DNA from: an uncultured Eubacteriales bacterium
GTDB lineage: Bacteria; Bacillota; Clostridia; Oscillospirales; Oscillospiraceae
NCBI GenBank assembly: GCA_900546515.1
Contig: URDG01000033.1
Location: 1-28,932, forward strand
Direction of reading: 5' to 3'
DNA length: 28,932 nt
In this document: piece after piece, positions 20,181 through 28,727 of the stretch
How positions within the stretch are numbered: position 1 is the stretch's first letter
How the letters are laid out: every line of letters begins with the position of its first letter
The notes under the pieces: generated by a model
Databases searched by the model: none
The model's input: the letters and a program-made list of their open reading frames with translations, nothing else
What the model was told of the DNA's origin: nothing
Made by a program: the position numbers and the translations under genes

Positions 20181-22298
20181 ATGATAATCACCCAGAAGCA
20201 GTTCCCGAACTACAAGAAGTACGAAATTATGTACGAAGGCCGTCCCCTCTCCATGGAGGTCGGCAAGATGGCAGAGCTGTGCAACGCGGCCGTCCTCGTC
20301 AAGTACGGCGAGACCACCGTGCTCGTCACCTGCACCGCCTCCGCCCGCCCCAAGGACGGTATCGATTACTTCCCGCTCTCCGTCGACTTCAATGAGAAGC
20401 TCTACGCCGTCGGCCGTATCCCCGGCAGCTTCATGCGCCGCGAGGGTAAGCCCAGCCTGCCCGCAGTGCTGGCCTCCCGCCTGATCGACCGCCCCATGCG
20501 TCCGCTCTTCCCCTCCGACCTGCGCAATGACGTCGTCATCGCCTGCGAGGTCCTGAGCGTTGACCGCGACTGCTCCCCCGAGATCACCGCAATGATCGGC
20601 GCTTCCGCCGCAGTCTCCATTTCCGACGTTCCCTTCAACGGCCCCATCGCCGGCATCGTGCTCGGCTGGGACGGTGAGAAGTATCTCTTCAACCCCACCA
20701 AGGCAGAGCGCGAGAATAACCGCATGATCACCACCATCGCCGCAACTCACAAGAAGATCGTCATGATTGAGTCCGAGGCCGATCAGGTTCCCGACGATGT
20801 GATGTACGAAGGCATCGTGCAGGCTCACGAGCATCTGCAGCCCGTGCTCGACCTCATCGACCGGATGGTCGAAGAAATAGGCAAGCCCAAGTTCGAGTAT
20901 GAGCATGCCGCTTTCGATCAGGCTCTGTTCGACGAGCTCGTCGAGAAGGAGTTCGAGTCCATGGAATACTGCATGGACACCGACGACAAGAACGTGCGTG
21001 AAGCCCGCGTCAACGAGTGGGTCACCATGGTTCAGGAGAAGTACGGTGAGGAGCATCCCGACATGATGCAGTACATGGAGGAGATCCTCTACAAGCTGCA
21101 GAAGAAGGTCGTCAAAAAGTGGCTGCTCGCCGGCAAACGTGTCGACGGCCGCCAGATGAACGAGATCCGTCCTCTCGCAGCAGAAGTCGGCGTGATCCCC
21201 GTTGTCCACGGCTCCGGCCTGTTCACCCGCGGTCAGACGCAGGTCCTCTCCATCGCCACTCTCGCCCCGCTCAGCGAGTGCCAGAAGCTCGACACGATCT
21301 GGGAAGAGGAAGAGAAGCGCTTCATGCACCACTACAACATGCCTCCCTACTCCACCGGCGACGCGCGCGCCGCGCGCAGCACCGGCCGCCGCGAGTACGG
21401 CCACGGCGCTCTCGTTGAGAAGGCTCTGCAGTGCGTCATCCCCGAGGTCGAGGACTTCCCCTATGCTATCCGCGTAGTCAGCGAAGTGCTCTCCTCCAAC
21501 GGTTCCACCTCTCAGGGCTCCATCTGCGGCACCACCCTCGCTCTCATGGATGCGGGCGTACCCATAAAGGCTCCCGTTGCCGGTATCTCCTGCGGCCTTA
21601 TCCAGGACGGTGACGACTTCACCACCTTCATCGACATTCAGGGCGTTGAGGACTTCCACGGCGAGATGGACTTCAAGGTGGCAGGCACCAAGCAGGGCAT
21701 CACCGCCATCCAGATGGACCTCAAGAACGACGGCCTCAAGCACGAGATCGTCAAGGAAGCCTTCGCAATGACCAAGGAGGCCCGTTTCCAGATCCTTGAC
21801 GCCATCATGCTCAAGGCGATCGCAGAGCCCCGCAAAGAGCTGGCAAAGAGCGCGCCCAAGATGATCCAGATGAAGATCAACCCCGACAAGATCCGCGAGG
21901 TCATCGGCTCCGGCGGAAAGGTCATCCAGAAGATCACTGCCGACACCGGCTGCAAGATCGACATCAACGACGACGGCAACATCTTTATTGCAAGCTCCGA
22001 CATCGAAGCCTGCCGCGCCGCTCGCAAGACCATCGAGGACATCGTGTTCGAGCCTGAGATCGGCGCTCTGTACTACGGCAGAGTTTCCAACATCCGCTCC
22101 GACTTCGGCGCATGGGTCGAGCTCGCGCCGGGCAAGGACGGCCTTGTCAAGATCAAGGATCTTGAGTTCAAGCGCACCGAGAAGGTCGAGGACGTTCTGA
22201 AGATCGGCGACATGACCTGGGTAAAGGTCATGAACGTCGGCCCCAAGGGCATAGACCTCAGCCGCAAGGACGCTCTCAAGGAGCGCGGCGAAGCGTAA
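20181..22298 (+). CDS. pnp: Polynucleotide phosphorylase
   Basis: A 3'-to-5' exoribonuclease that uses phosphate, working as a trimer in mRNA decay. The 705-residue length is typical. Domains in order are the first RNase PH domain (about 1-145), a helical linker, the catalytic second RNase PH domain (about 310-540, with GDARAARSTGRREYGHG and EVLSSNGSTSQGSICG), a KH domain (about 555-620, GSGGKVIQ) and an S1 domain (about 622-692, YYGRV to GIDLSRKD). The ATG at 20181 follows AAGGAG. The gene sits downstream of rpsO and ends at a strong terminator. Confidence 0.98.
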   Translation: MIITQKQFPNYKKYEIMYEGRPLSMEVGKMAELCNAAVLVKYGETTVLVTCTASARPKDGIDYFPLSVDFNEKLYAVGRIPGSFMRREGKPSLPAVLASRLIDRPMRPLFPSDLRNDVVIACEVLSVDRDCSPEITAMIGASAAVSISDVPFNGPIAGIVLGWDGEKYLFNPTKAERENNRMITTIAATHKKIVMIESEADQVPDDVMYEGIVQAHEHLQPVLDLIDRMVEEIGKPKFEYEHAAFDQALFDELVEKEFESMEYCMDTDDKNVREARVNEWVTMVQEKYGEEHPDMMQYMEEILYKLQKKVVKKWLLAGKRVDGRQMNEIRPLAAEVGVIPVVHGSGLFTRGQTQVLSIATLAPLSECQKLDTIWEEEEKRFMHHYNMPPYSTGDARAARSTGRREYGHGALVEKALQCVIPEVEDFPYAIRVVSEVLSSNGSTSQGSICGTTLALMDAGVPIKAPVAGISCGLIQDGDDFTTFIDIQGVEDFHGEMDFKVAGTKQGITAIQMDLKNDGLKHEIVKEAFAMTKEARFQILDAIMLKAIAEPRKELAKSAPKMIQMKINPDKIREVIGSGGKVIQKITADTGCKIDINDDGNIFIASSDIEACRAARKTIEDIVFEPEIGALYYGRVSNIRSDFGAWVELAPGKDGLVKIKDLEFKRTEKVEDVLKIGDMTWVKVMNVGPKGIDLSRKDALKERGEA

Positions 22299-22318
22299 TT
22301 TAAAATAAGCGTAATCAA

Positions 22319-22358
22319 ACAGCTCCGGGACTTATATAAGTCCCGGAGCTGTCTTTTT
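22319..22358 (+). terminator. Terminator after pnp
   Basis: ACAGCTCCGGGACTT (22319-22333) pairs perfectly with AAGTCCCGGAGCTGT (22338-22352) and is followed by CTTTTT. It also lies at the end of the converging minus-strand FAH gene, but there is no T-run on that strand. Confidence 0.93.
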
Positions 22359-23194
22359 CATACCATATAGTTTGTGAGGCGGCCTATCCCCTCTATCTCT
22401 ATATCCACGCGGTCTCCCTTTTTCAGCCACGGGAGCTTTTTGTCCTTCTCCAGCGCCACGCCGCTGGGCGTGCCTGTGAAAATGAGGTCTCCCGGCTCAA
22501 GGCATATGTAGTGCGAGGCGTAGCTCACGATGCGCGCGCAGCCGGAGATCATATCCGCCGTGCTGCCGTTCTGCCGAAGCTGCCCGTTGACATAGCTTCT
22601 GATATTTTTCCCCGCCTTCACGTCGTAGCCGCCGGATGTGACGATGCACGGCCCGCACGGCCCGAAGCCGGGCATAGCCTTGCCTATCAGCCACTGGCTC
22701 GTGCGCTTCTGCGGCACCCGGCAGCTCAGGTCGTTGCCGCAGCTGTAGCCGAACACATAGCCGAGGGCGTCCTCCTCGCTCACGTTCCATGCGCGTTTCC
22801 CAATTACTATGACGAGCTCCGCTTCGTAGTCATAGCTGTCCTCCCATTCCGGCAGGTTTATCTCCGACTCCGCAGGCACGAGCGAGTCGGCAAACTTTGA
22901 AAAGAGTATCGGCACATCGGCCATGGTGAGATCCACGTTTTCCGCATGCGCCCTGTAGTTGAGCCCCACGCACACGAGCTTGCCCGGCCGGTTGACGATG
23001 TTGAGATACGCCGGGTCTCCGACTGCCGGCAGTGAGGCATCGTTCTCAAGCTCCGCAAGCCGCTCCATACCGGCGCCCGCGATCACCGCGTCAATGTCAT
23101 ATGCAAAGCCCGCTGCGGACGCATCTATTACTCCGCGCTCCGTGACGATGCCGACATGCGCCTTTCCGTCTACATTTATATTGCATATCCTCAC
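22358..23194 (-). CDS. Fumarylacetoacetate hydrolase (FAH) family protein
   Basis: A 278-residue member of the FAH superfamily (PF01557), cytoplasmic metal-dependent enzymes that cleave or decarboxylate beta-keto acids. Family marks are VCVGLNYRAHAEN (about 73-85), the metal ligands in YDYEAELVIVIGK (about 120-132) and GYSCGNDLSCR (about 149-159), KAMPGFGPCGPCIV, and the closing LEPGDLIFTGTPSGV. The start is GTG at 23194 with GGGAGGGG upstream. The gene is not in a recognisable aromatic-degradation cluster, so the substrate is unknown. Oxaloacetate decarboxylase or fumarylpyruvate hydrolase activity is possible. Confidence 0.88.
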   Translation of the reverse strand: MRICNINVDGKAHVGIVTERGVIDASAAGFAYDIDAVIAGAGMERLAELENDASLPAVGDPAYLNIVNRPGKLVCVGLNYRAHAENVDLTMADVPILFSKFADSLVPAESEINLPEWEDSYDYEAELVIVIGKRAWNVSEEDALGYVFGYSCGNDLSCRVPQKRTSQWLIGKAMPGFGPCGPCIVTSGGYDVKAGKNIRSYVNGQLRQNGSTADMISGCARIVSYASHYICLEPGDLIFTGTPSGVALEKDKKLPWLKKGDRVDIEIEGIGRLTNYMV

Positions 23195-23252
23195 GATGTA
23201 CCCCTCCCGCTTTAATCTTTATTTATATTTTTAATTTATTCTTATGCTACTA

Positions 23253-23849
23253 TCAGTTGACAAGCAGCGCCTTCAGCTCGCCCCACAGCTCCAGTGTGCG
23301 GAAGCGCAGCTCGTAGCCCTCGCTCTCCGTGATTATGGAGTAGTCCTCGCTGTTCATGACTTCGCGCACCTCACCGGTCTGCACGGCCATCGTGCACAGC
23401 GGCGGGAACACCACGCACCACCAGTTGTGTCCCATGCCCTCTCCTATGATGATCCGCAGGGACTCATATTCGCCCGCCGGCAGTGCGAAGCCCTCGTACT
23501 GCCGCGTCGGATAATTTTCGCGGCCGAGCGTCACCCTGACGCCGCGCCCCTCGGCCGACGCCGCCGCGGCCTCCGCTATCCCCTGAAGATTTGCGGAGAT
23601 ACGCGCCCGGGCTTCCGTGCTGCCGTCCGCCCCGTCGAGCACCGGCGTAAGATACTCCAGCACGCTGTCGCGCACGCGCAGCTTCAGTTCCTGCTCATAC
23701 TCGTCGTCGGACGCCGCTATCACATGCAGCCGCACGAGCTGAGCGCTCAGCTCGCTCTGCCGCCCCTGCGCCCATGTACCGGCGCACAGTGCCGCGCACA
23801 GTGAAATGAGCATGGCCGCCTCACATAATCTTACCTTGTTTTTCAGCAT
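23253..23849 (-). CDS. spoIIR: Stage II sporulation protein R
   Basis: SpoIIR is made in the forespore and secreted to trigger SpoIIGA to process pro-sigma-E in the mother cell. The 198-residue product has an N-terminal signal or anchor (about 8-27) and the family core: LVRLHVIAASDD, LKLRVRDSVLEYL, YPTRQYEGFALPAGEYESLR and GMGHNWWCVVFPPLC. The ATG at 23849 has AGGCGG upstream. I looked for a sigma-F promoter upstream and found nothing convincing. The gene strongly supports a spore-forming Clostridia host. It lies next to ispE. Confidence 0.95.
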   Translation of the reverse strand: MLKNKVRLCEAAMLISLCAALCAGTWAQGRQSELSAQLVRLHVIAASDDEYEQELKLRVRDSVLEYLTPVLDGADGSTEARARISANLQGIAEAAAASAEGRGVRVTLGRENYPTRQYEGFALPAGEYESLRIIIGEGMGHNWWCVVFPPLCTMAVQTGEVREVMNSEDYSIITESEGYELRFRTLELWGELKALLVN

Positions 23850-23919
23850 AAAAATAACCGCCTGTACTATGTATTTGAGCTCAAAACAAGTATAGACGGT
23901 CTTATTCGATTCTAAACAG

Positions 23920-24777
23920 TCAGACCGGCTTTGCGGTGCAGCAGAAACTGTAACTTTTTTTCAGCTCACCGCAGGCTGAGGCCGCCGCGCTCTCATCGGT
24001 GAACACCCCGAAAACGGCGGAGCCGGTGCCGGTCATAACAGCGCCGAGCGCCCCATGGTCGAGCAGCCGCCCCTTGATCTCCGACACGCATTTCATACGC
24101 CGGTCCTCAACGTTTTCAAAGACGTTGTACATTCTCCGGCAGAGCTGGCGGATATCCCGCTTCTCCAGCGCGTCTATGATCCCCGCGGTATCCGGGTGAT
24201 GATGCGAGCGTATCATGTCGAGCCTTTTGAACAGCTCCGGCGTCGAGATCGAAAACTCGGGCTTGCAGATGACGAAAGTGCAGTCCGGCAGCTTCGGCAG
24301 CGTCGAAAGTATCTCGCCGCGGCCTTTGGCAAGCGCCGTGCCGCCTCTCACGCAGAACGGCACGTCCGACCCGACGTCTCCCGAGATCTCCTCCAGCCGC
24401 TGCTCGCTGAGCCGGTGTCCGAACAGCTCGTTGAGCCCTCTCAGCACCGCCGCGGCGTCGGACGAGCCGCCGCCCATGCCCGCGCCGACCGGTATGCGCT
24501 TTTGTATCTCTATGTCCGCGCCGCGGACGTTTTCTCCGATCTCCCTGAGGTAGCGCAGCGCGGCCTTGACGGCGAGATTGCGCTCGTCCCCCGGAATAAA
24601 GTGCATATTCGTCCTCGCCCGCACCCTGCCGGTGGAATTGAGGCATATGCGTACATCGTCCGCCAGCGACACCGTCTGCATGACCATGACCATATTGTGG
24701 AACCCGTCGCTCCTGCGGTCCGTCACATCAAGGGAGATATTCAGTTTTGCGTGTGCTTTTACGTTTATCTCTTCCAT
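23920..24777 (-). CDS. ispE: 4-diphosphocytidyl-2-C-methyl-D-erythritol kinase
   Basis: A GHMP-family kinase that phosphorylates CDP-methylerythritol in the MEP route to isoprenoids. The product is about 285 residues. The substrate and ATP motifs are KAHAKLNISLDV near the start and PVGAGMGGGSSDAAAVLRGL (about residues 88-107), with GSDVPFCVRGGTALAKGRGE after it and MTGTGSAVFGVF near the end. I chose the ATG at 24777 because IspE usually begins right before the AKLN motif; a GTG at 24789 overlaps the stop of the glucosidase gene and is also possible. The overlap suggests co-transcription with the glucosidase gene upstream. Confidence 0.95.
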   Translation of the reverse strand: MEEINVKAHAKLNISLDVTDRRSDGFHNMVMVMQTVSLADDVRICLNSTGRVRARTNMHFIPGDERNLAVKAALRYLREIGENVRGADIEIQKRIPVGAGMGGGSSDAAAVLRGLNELFGHRLSEQRLEEISGDVGSDVPFCVRGGTALAKGRGEILSTLPKLPDCTFVICKPEFSISTPELFKRLDMIRSHHHPDTAGIIDALEKRDIRQLCRRMYNVFENVEDRRMKCVSEIKGRLLDHGALGAVMTGTGSAVFGVFTDESAAASACGELKKSYSFCCTAKPV

Positions 24778-24785
24778 AGCCGTTC

Positions 24786-26465
24786 TCACTCAAAAAGATA
24801 TACTCTCAGTTCGTAGGGGCGCGTCGTAAAGCCGTTGGCGATCACGAAGTTATGCTCGTAGTTTGCCAGCACCAGCGTCCCGCTCTCAAGCGGATAGCTC
24901 TCCGGCATCTCAAAGCGCACAAGCTCGTTTGTAAACGAGCACACCACCAGCAGCCGCGTCCCGCCGTATTCGCGTTCATAGACGTACAGCTCATCGCTCT
25001 TCGGCATATACTCCCTGTAGGTGCCGTAGATCGCAGCGGGGGTCTCCTTTTTGAATTTAAGTACCTTCCTGTAGAAGTTGAGGATGGAATCCGGATCGTC
25101 CTCCTCTGTGCGGACGTTTATCGTATGATAATTGCTGTTGACGTAGAACCAGGGCTTTACAGTGCTGAACCCGGCGTTCGCCTCGTCGCTCCACTGCATC
25201 GGCGTGCGGGCATTCTCACGGCTGCGGTCGTTTATGAGCTTGAGCACCCGGCTCTTCGGCATGAGTCTGGACGCGATGCGCGCGGCATTGAAGGTCATGA
25301 CATCCTTGTACATGTCCAGCCTGGGCAGTGCGAAATTCAGCATGCCGATCTCCTGCCCCTGATAAACAAACGGGGTGCCGCGCTGGAGAATATACATCGC
25401 GGCGAGCATTTTCCCGCTCTCTTTCCAGTACTGCTCGCTGCCGTAGCGGCTTATTATGCGCGGATGATCGTGGTTCTCGATATACAGCGCGTTCCAGCCT
25501 CTGCCCTCAAGTTTCTTCTGCCATGTGGTAAAGGCTTTCTTCATCTTCCTCAGGCTGAACGGGCGCGGCACAAAGTCGGTCATGAAGCAGTCCGCCTCCA
25601 TATGCGAGAAGGCGATCATCTCGTCGAGCACCTTGTCCTTGCCCTCGGTCACATACTTCAGCGCGATGTCCGCATTTGTCAGCGGACTTTCACCGACGAC
25701 AAAGCAGTCGTAATTATCCAGCACATCGTGCCTGAACTCCGAAAGATACCTGTGCACATCCGGGCGGTTGGAGTAGTGCTGCATACCGTTGGCGGCCGGG
25801 AGCTTCGGATATACGCTCGGCAGGCCGGGCGTCTTCGAGATATAGGTTATAACGTCCTCCCGGAAGCCGTCGACGCCCATGTCCAGCCAGAACCGCATGA
25901 TGTTTTTGACTTCCTCCCGCACTTTGGGGTTGTCCATGTTGAGATCCGGCTGCTTTCTTGCGAACAAATGCAGATAATACTCGTCCAGATCGCTGTCATA
26001 TTCCCACGCTTCGCCCTCGAACTGACTCGTCCAGTTGTTCGGCGGCAGACGTTTTTTCCCAACATAACGCGCCGGACGCCAGTAATAATAATCATGGTAG
26101 GGATTATCCCTGCTCTTGCGGCTCTCTATGAACCACCTGTGCTCATCCGAGGTGTGATTCACCACGAGATCCATGAACACGCGCAGCCCGCGTTCGTGCG
26201 CCTCGTCCAGCACCTTCCTGAATATCTCAAGGTTGCCGTAGTCGGGATGGATGTCCATATAATCCGAGATGTCGTAGCCGTAGTCCGCGTTGGGCGAGGG
26301 ATAGAGCGGCGAGAACCATATGGCGTCCACATTCAGGCTCTTTATATAGTCCAGCTTGCTCAGCACGCCCCAGAGATCGCCTATGCCGTCTCCGTTGCCG
26401 TCGCAGAAGCTGCGCGGCCATATCTGGTAAACGGACATTTCCTTATACCACTGCTCCGCTGCCAT
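24786..26465 (-). CDS. GH13 alpha-glucosidase (oligo-1,6-glucosidase type)
   Basis: A 559-residue cytoplasmic glycoside hydrolase of family 13, close to subfamily 31, which trims glucose from short alpha-glucans. The four conserved regions are visible: DLVVNHTSDEH (I), GFREDVITYISK with the catalytic aspartate (II), FVVGESP with the acid glutamate (III) and IENHDHPR with the second aspartate (IV). Residue V after the nucleophile D in region II is the version usually linked to alpha-1,6 specificity. Region II has E where many relatives have M. There is no signal peptide. GGGAGG precedes the ATG at 26465. Confidence 0.93.
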   Translation of the reverse strand: MAAEQWYKEMSVYQIWPRSFCDGNGDGIGDLWGVLSKLDYIKSLNVDAIWFSPLYPSPNADYGYDISDYMDIHPDYGNLEIFRKVLDEAHERGLRVFMDLVVNHTSDEHRWFIESRKSRDNPYHDYYYWRPARYVGKKRLPPNNWTSQFEGEAWEYDSDLDEYYLHLFARKQPDLNMDNPKVREEVKNIMRFWLDMGVDGFREDVITYISKTPGLPSVYPKLPAANGMQHYSNRPDVHRYLSEFRHDVLDNYDCFVVGESPLTNADIALKYVTEGKDKVLDEMIAFSHMEADCFMTDFVPRPFSLRKMKKAFTTWQKKLEGRGWNALYIENHDHPRIISRYGSEQYWKESGKMLAAMYILQRGTPFVYQGQEIGMLNFALPRLDMYKDVMTFNAARIASRLMPKSRVLKLINDRSRENARTPMQWSDEANAGFSTVKPWFYVNSNYHTINVRTEEDDPDSILNFYRKVLKFKKETPAAIYGTYREYMPKSDELYVYEREYGGTRLLVVCSFTNELVRFEMPESYPLESGTLVLANYEHNFVIANGFTTRPYELRVYLFE

Positions 26466-26508
26466 GAACGTTCCTCCCTCTTATCATTGTATTGTAATAT
26501 TATATATT

Positions 26509-26537
26509 ATTGTATCACAGCATTGCATTTATCTCAA
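26509..26537 (-). promoter_or_regulatory. Promoter of the glucosidase-ispE unit
   Basis: Minus strand -35 TTGAGA (26537-26532) and -10 TACAAT (26514-26509), 17-bp spacer, about 45 bases before the glucosidase start. No catabolite-response element is obvious. Confidence 0.6.
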
Positions 26538-26610
26538 CCAACGCCGCAAAGTTTTTTTGTCTCATTTTTACGAAAGTTCTGCCGCAGGCTCAACATTTTG
26601 CACAAAGCTG

Positions 26611-26640
26611 TTGACAAAACATGTACGTTTATGCCATTAT
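26611..26640 (+). promoter_or_regulatory. Promoter of the Ig-like surface protein gene
   Basis: -35 TTGACA (26611-26616) and -10 CATTAT (26635-26640), 18-bp spacer. It is divergent from the glucosidase promoter, 75 bases away. Confidence 0.55.
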
Positions 26641-26705
26641 ATACATTCGATGGTGTTCTGTGTTTAATAATGTATGGATCACTTGGTATGAAAGGACAAA
26701 TCAAA

Positions 26706-28280
26706 ATGAAAAAGAGTATCATATCATCGGTTCTCGTGCTGCTGATGATGCTTGTAATATTGCCCTGCTCCGCTTACGCCTATCAGAGCCTCAATCTGGG
26801 GAACGTGGCGGCAGGCTCGGCGGTCAACTATCAGATCGCGTCCATCGCGCCGGGCAGCTCCTTCTACTGCGACCCCGGCACGCTTCCCCCCGGATGCGAG
26901 CTGCTTACAGATATGAGCGGTACCGTCATCTATTTCAGCGGCACTCCCACCACCGCCGGGCAGTACGGCTTCACCATAACCGTCTCCGGCAGCAGCAATG
27001 ACGAAATATTCTGCTCCCTCTCGGTAACGCCGGCAGCGCCTGTGATAGTGACTTCAGGCAACGTCAGCTGCTATGTCGGCGAGCAGGCTCTTCTGAGCGT
27101 CTCCGCCTCCACCGGCGACGCCGGGGCCCTGAGCTACCAATGGTATTACAGCAGCAGCGGCAGCTCGTCCGGCGGCACCCCGATCATGGGCGCCAACTCT
27201 CCCGAGTATTATGCCGACACCTCCCGCGTCGGCACGAGCTATTATTACTGTCAGGTCACAAATTACAGCGGCGGTCAGGATAACGTCACAAATTCCCAGG
27301 TCATCTCCGTGACCGTGACTGAGGCCGTAGTACAGAGCATAATGATAAACTCCATGCCGCAGAAGACCCGCTACATCGTCGGCGAGTCGATCGATACGAA
27401 CGGCATTTCCATCATCGTCAATTACGGCAACGGCAGCCAGCAGGTGCTCTCCAGCGGCTTTAATGTGTACCCCACCATACTCACCAGCGCCGGTCAGATC
27501 TCCATCGAGCTGACCTACGGCGGCAAGACCTGCTTCTTCCCCGTGACGGTCGTCTCCGAAGAGGACAGCATCCAGAGCCTCAGCATGCTCCAGTACCCGT
27601 ACAAGACCGACTATACGCAGGGCGATGCTCTCGACCCCACCGGCATCATTTTCCGCGCGCATCTCACCAACGGCACATATAAGGACATTGATTCCGGCTA
27701 TACCTACTCCCCGAGCATTCTCAACAGGGCCGGTTCGCAGACCGTCACCATCACCTACAAGAACAAGACCTGCACTTTCTCGGTGAACGTCAAGGCGAAG
27801 GACACGGAGAAAAAGCTCGAGGTGACCTCCACGCCCGCAAAGCTCACCTATAATGTCGGCGACAGCCTCAATACGGCCGGGCTCGTGCTCAAGCTCACCG
27901 ATTCCGGCAATACACAGATAATCAACTCCGGCTTCACCTGCGAGCCTATGACGCTCACTTCCGCCGGTTCACAGACTATCACGGTGCGCTACAATGATCT
28001 CACTGCGACATTTACGGTCATGGTCAACGCCGTGACGAGTCCCAGTCCGAGCGCCTCGGCGGAGCCCGCCGTATCCCCCACGCCCAAGGTCATTGAGCAT
28101 CAGCCCCACAAGACCTCCGGCAACGGCGTTCTCGTCGTGATAATGATAATCGCCCTGATCTGCCTTATCGGTCTCGGCCTTTACATGCTCATCATGAACG
28201 CAGGCGGCATGGAAGAGTTCAAAAACCGCGTCGAGTACAGGCTGTACAAAATCAAATCTCACTTCAGGAGAAGAAAATAA
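26706..28280 (+). CDS. Secreted Ig-like domain surface protein with C-terminal membrane anchor
   Basis: The 524-residue protein starts with a signal peptide (1 to about 26, cleavage likely after SAYA). Next are a He_PIG-like putative Ig domain (about 27-115, with FSGTPTTAGQYGFTITV), a second Ig-like fold (about 116-205, YQWYYSSS and YYYCQVTNYSGG) and three Big_3-like repeats (about 207-285, 288-362 and 367-442), each with KT-Y-x2-GD/E, D/N-TxGI and GSQTITVRY-type marks. A Ser/Pro-rich linker leads to a membrane helix (about 476-497, VLVVIMIIALICLIGLGLYM) and a basic cytoplasmic tail. Such proteins bind glycans or other surfaces. AAAGGA precedes the ATG at 26706; the frame is open far upstream but only as the reverse of the glucosidase gene. 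Confidence 0.88.
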   Translation: MKKSIISSVLVLLMMLVILPCSAYAYQSLNLGNVAAGSAVNYQIASIAPGSSFYCDPGTLPPGCELLTDMSGTVIYFSGTPTTAGQYGFTITVSGSSNDEIFCSLSVTPAAPVIVTSGNVSCYVGEQALLSVSASTGDAGALSYQWYYSSSGSSSGGTPIMGANSPEYYADTSRVGTSYYYCQVTNYSGGQDNVTNSQVISVTVTEAVVQSIMINSMPQKTRYIVGESIDTNGISIIVNYGNGSQQVLSSGFNVYPTILTSAGQISIELTYGGKTCFFPVTVVSEEDSIQSLSMLQYPYKTDYTQGDALDPTGIIFRAHLTNGTYKDIDSGYTYSPSILNRAGSQTVTITYKNKTCTFSVNVKAKDTEKKLEVTSTPAKLTYNVGDSLNTAGLVLKLTDSGNTQIINSGFTCEPMTLTSAGSQTITVRYNDLTATFTVMVNAVTSPSPSASAEPAVSPTPKVIEHQPHKTSGNGVLVVIMIIALICLIGLGLYMLIMNAGGMEEFKNRVEYRLYKIKSHFRRRK

Positions 28281-28302
28281 GGGTCGAACACCCGTCTGAC
28301 AT

Positions 28303-28342
28303 CCGGCAGGCCGAAAAATTCGGCCTGCCGGGAACTTTTTCT
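28303..28342 (+). terminator. Terminator after the surface protein gene
   Basis: CCGGCAGGCCGAA (28303-28315) pairs perfectly with TTCGGCCTGCCGG (28319-28331) around AAA, followed by GAACTTTTTCTC. Confidence 0.92.
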
Positions 28343-28352
28343 CAAAAAAATA

Positions 28353-28382
28353 TTGACAGGCAGCCCAAGTTTATGTTATTAT
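28353..28382 (+). promoter_or_regulatory. Promoter of tRNA-Gly
   Basis: -35 TTGACA (28353-28358) and -10 TATTAT (28377-28382), 18-bp spacer, about 30 bases before the tRNA. Confidence 0.7.
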
Positions 28383-28410
28383 CTCTTGGCTGAATGAGGA
28401 AGCGGCCCGT

Positions 28411-28481
28411 GCGGGTGTAGTTCAATGGTAGAACACCAGCCTTCCAAGCTGGATACGTGGGTTCGATTCCCATCACCCGCT
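28411..28481 (+). tRNA. tRNA-Gly (anticodon TCC)
   Basis: A 71-nt cloverleaf: acceptor GCGGGTG with CACCCGC, a short D-arm (AGTTCAATGGTAGAAC), anticodon loop CTTCCAA (anticodon TCC), T-arm with GGTTCGATTCC, discriminator T. CCA is not encoded, unlike the two tRNAs at 8.4 kb. A run of six Ts directly follows. Confidence 0.95.
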
Positions 28482-28519
28482 TTTTTGTTGCCCTAATTTT
28501 GGAGGGCAGAATCAAAGTT

Positions 28520-28605
28520 GTACAGAAATAGCGCGAAGCATTTTCCATAGATTCGGTTTTGATAAACCGGATAAGGAAAGTGCTTTTATTCAATTATTTT
28601 TGTAC
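28520..28605 (+). repeat. 86-base three-tier inverted repeat / structured RNA upstream of xpt
   Basis: Three nested stems: GTACAGAAATA with TATTTTTGTAC (28520-28530, 28595-28605), AAGCATTTTCC with GGAAAGTGCTT (28536-28546, 28575-28585) and ATTCGGTTT with AAACCGGAT (28551-28559, 28564-28572), about 31 paired bases with three wobbles. TATTTTTTCG follows. It could be an oversized terminator, a structured RNA or a miniature inverted-repeat element. No gene lies inside it. Confidence 0.6.
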
Positions 28606-28626
28606 TATTTTTTCGTCCTGTTAACG

Positions 28627-28655
28627 TTGTTTCTTATATGGAGTTGTGCTATACT
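28627..28655 (+). promoter_or_regulatory. Promoter of xpt
   Basis: -35 TTGTTT (28627-28632) and -10 TATACT (28650-28655), 17-bp spacer. The leader of about 65 bases has a small GTTAC-N8-GTAAC hairpin (28674-28691) but no sequence matching a purine riboswitch. Confidence 0.6.
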
Positions 28656-28727
28656 TTAAGAAATATTTTTGGGGTTACACTGAGCAGTAACACATTTTGG
28701 GGAAATTACAGAGGAAGAGGTAGAAAG

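Noticed and set aside
20052..21743. A 563-codon minus-strand frame opposite pnp
   Set aside because: It lies antisense to a perfectly conserved pnp, and the translation is low-complexity and Val/Leu/His-rich.
23850..23919. A sigma-F promoter before spoIIR
   Set aside because: CTATA-like sequence is present but no matching -10 element lies at the right distance.
24852..26705. The long upstream part of the plus-strand frame that includes the surface protein
   Set aside because: It is antisense to the GH13 gene. The signal peptide, ribosome binding site and promoter place the real start at 26706.
28342..28593. Minus-strand frame containing GIEPTYPAWKAGVLPLNYTR
   Set aside because: It is the reverse of tRNA-Gly, a frequently misannotated false gene.
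28662..28727. A purine riboswitch before xpt
   Set aside because: The leader is short and lacks the conserved core and three-way junction of that class.
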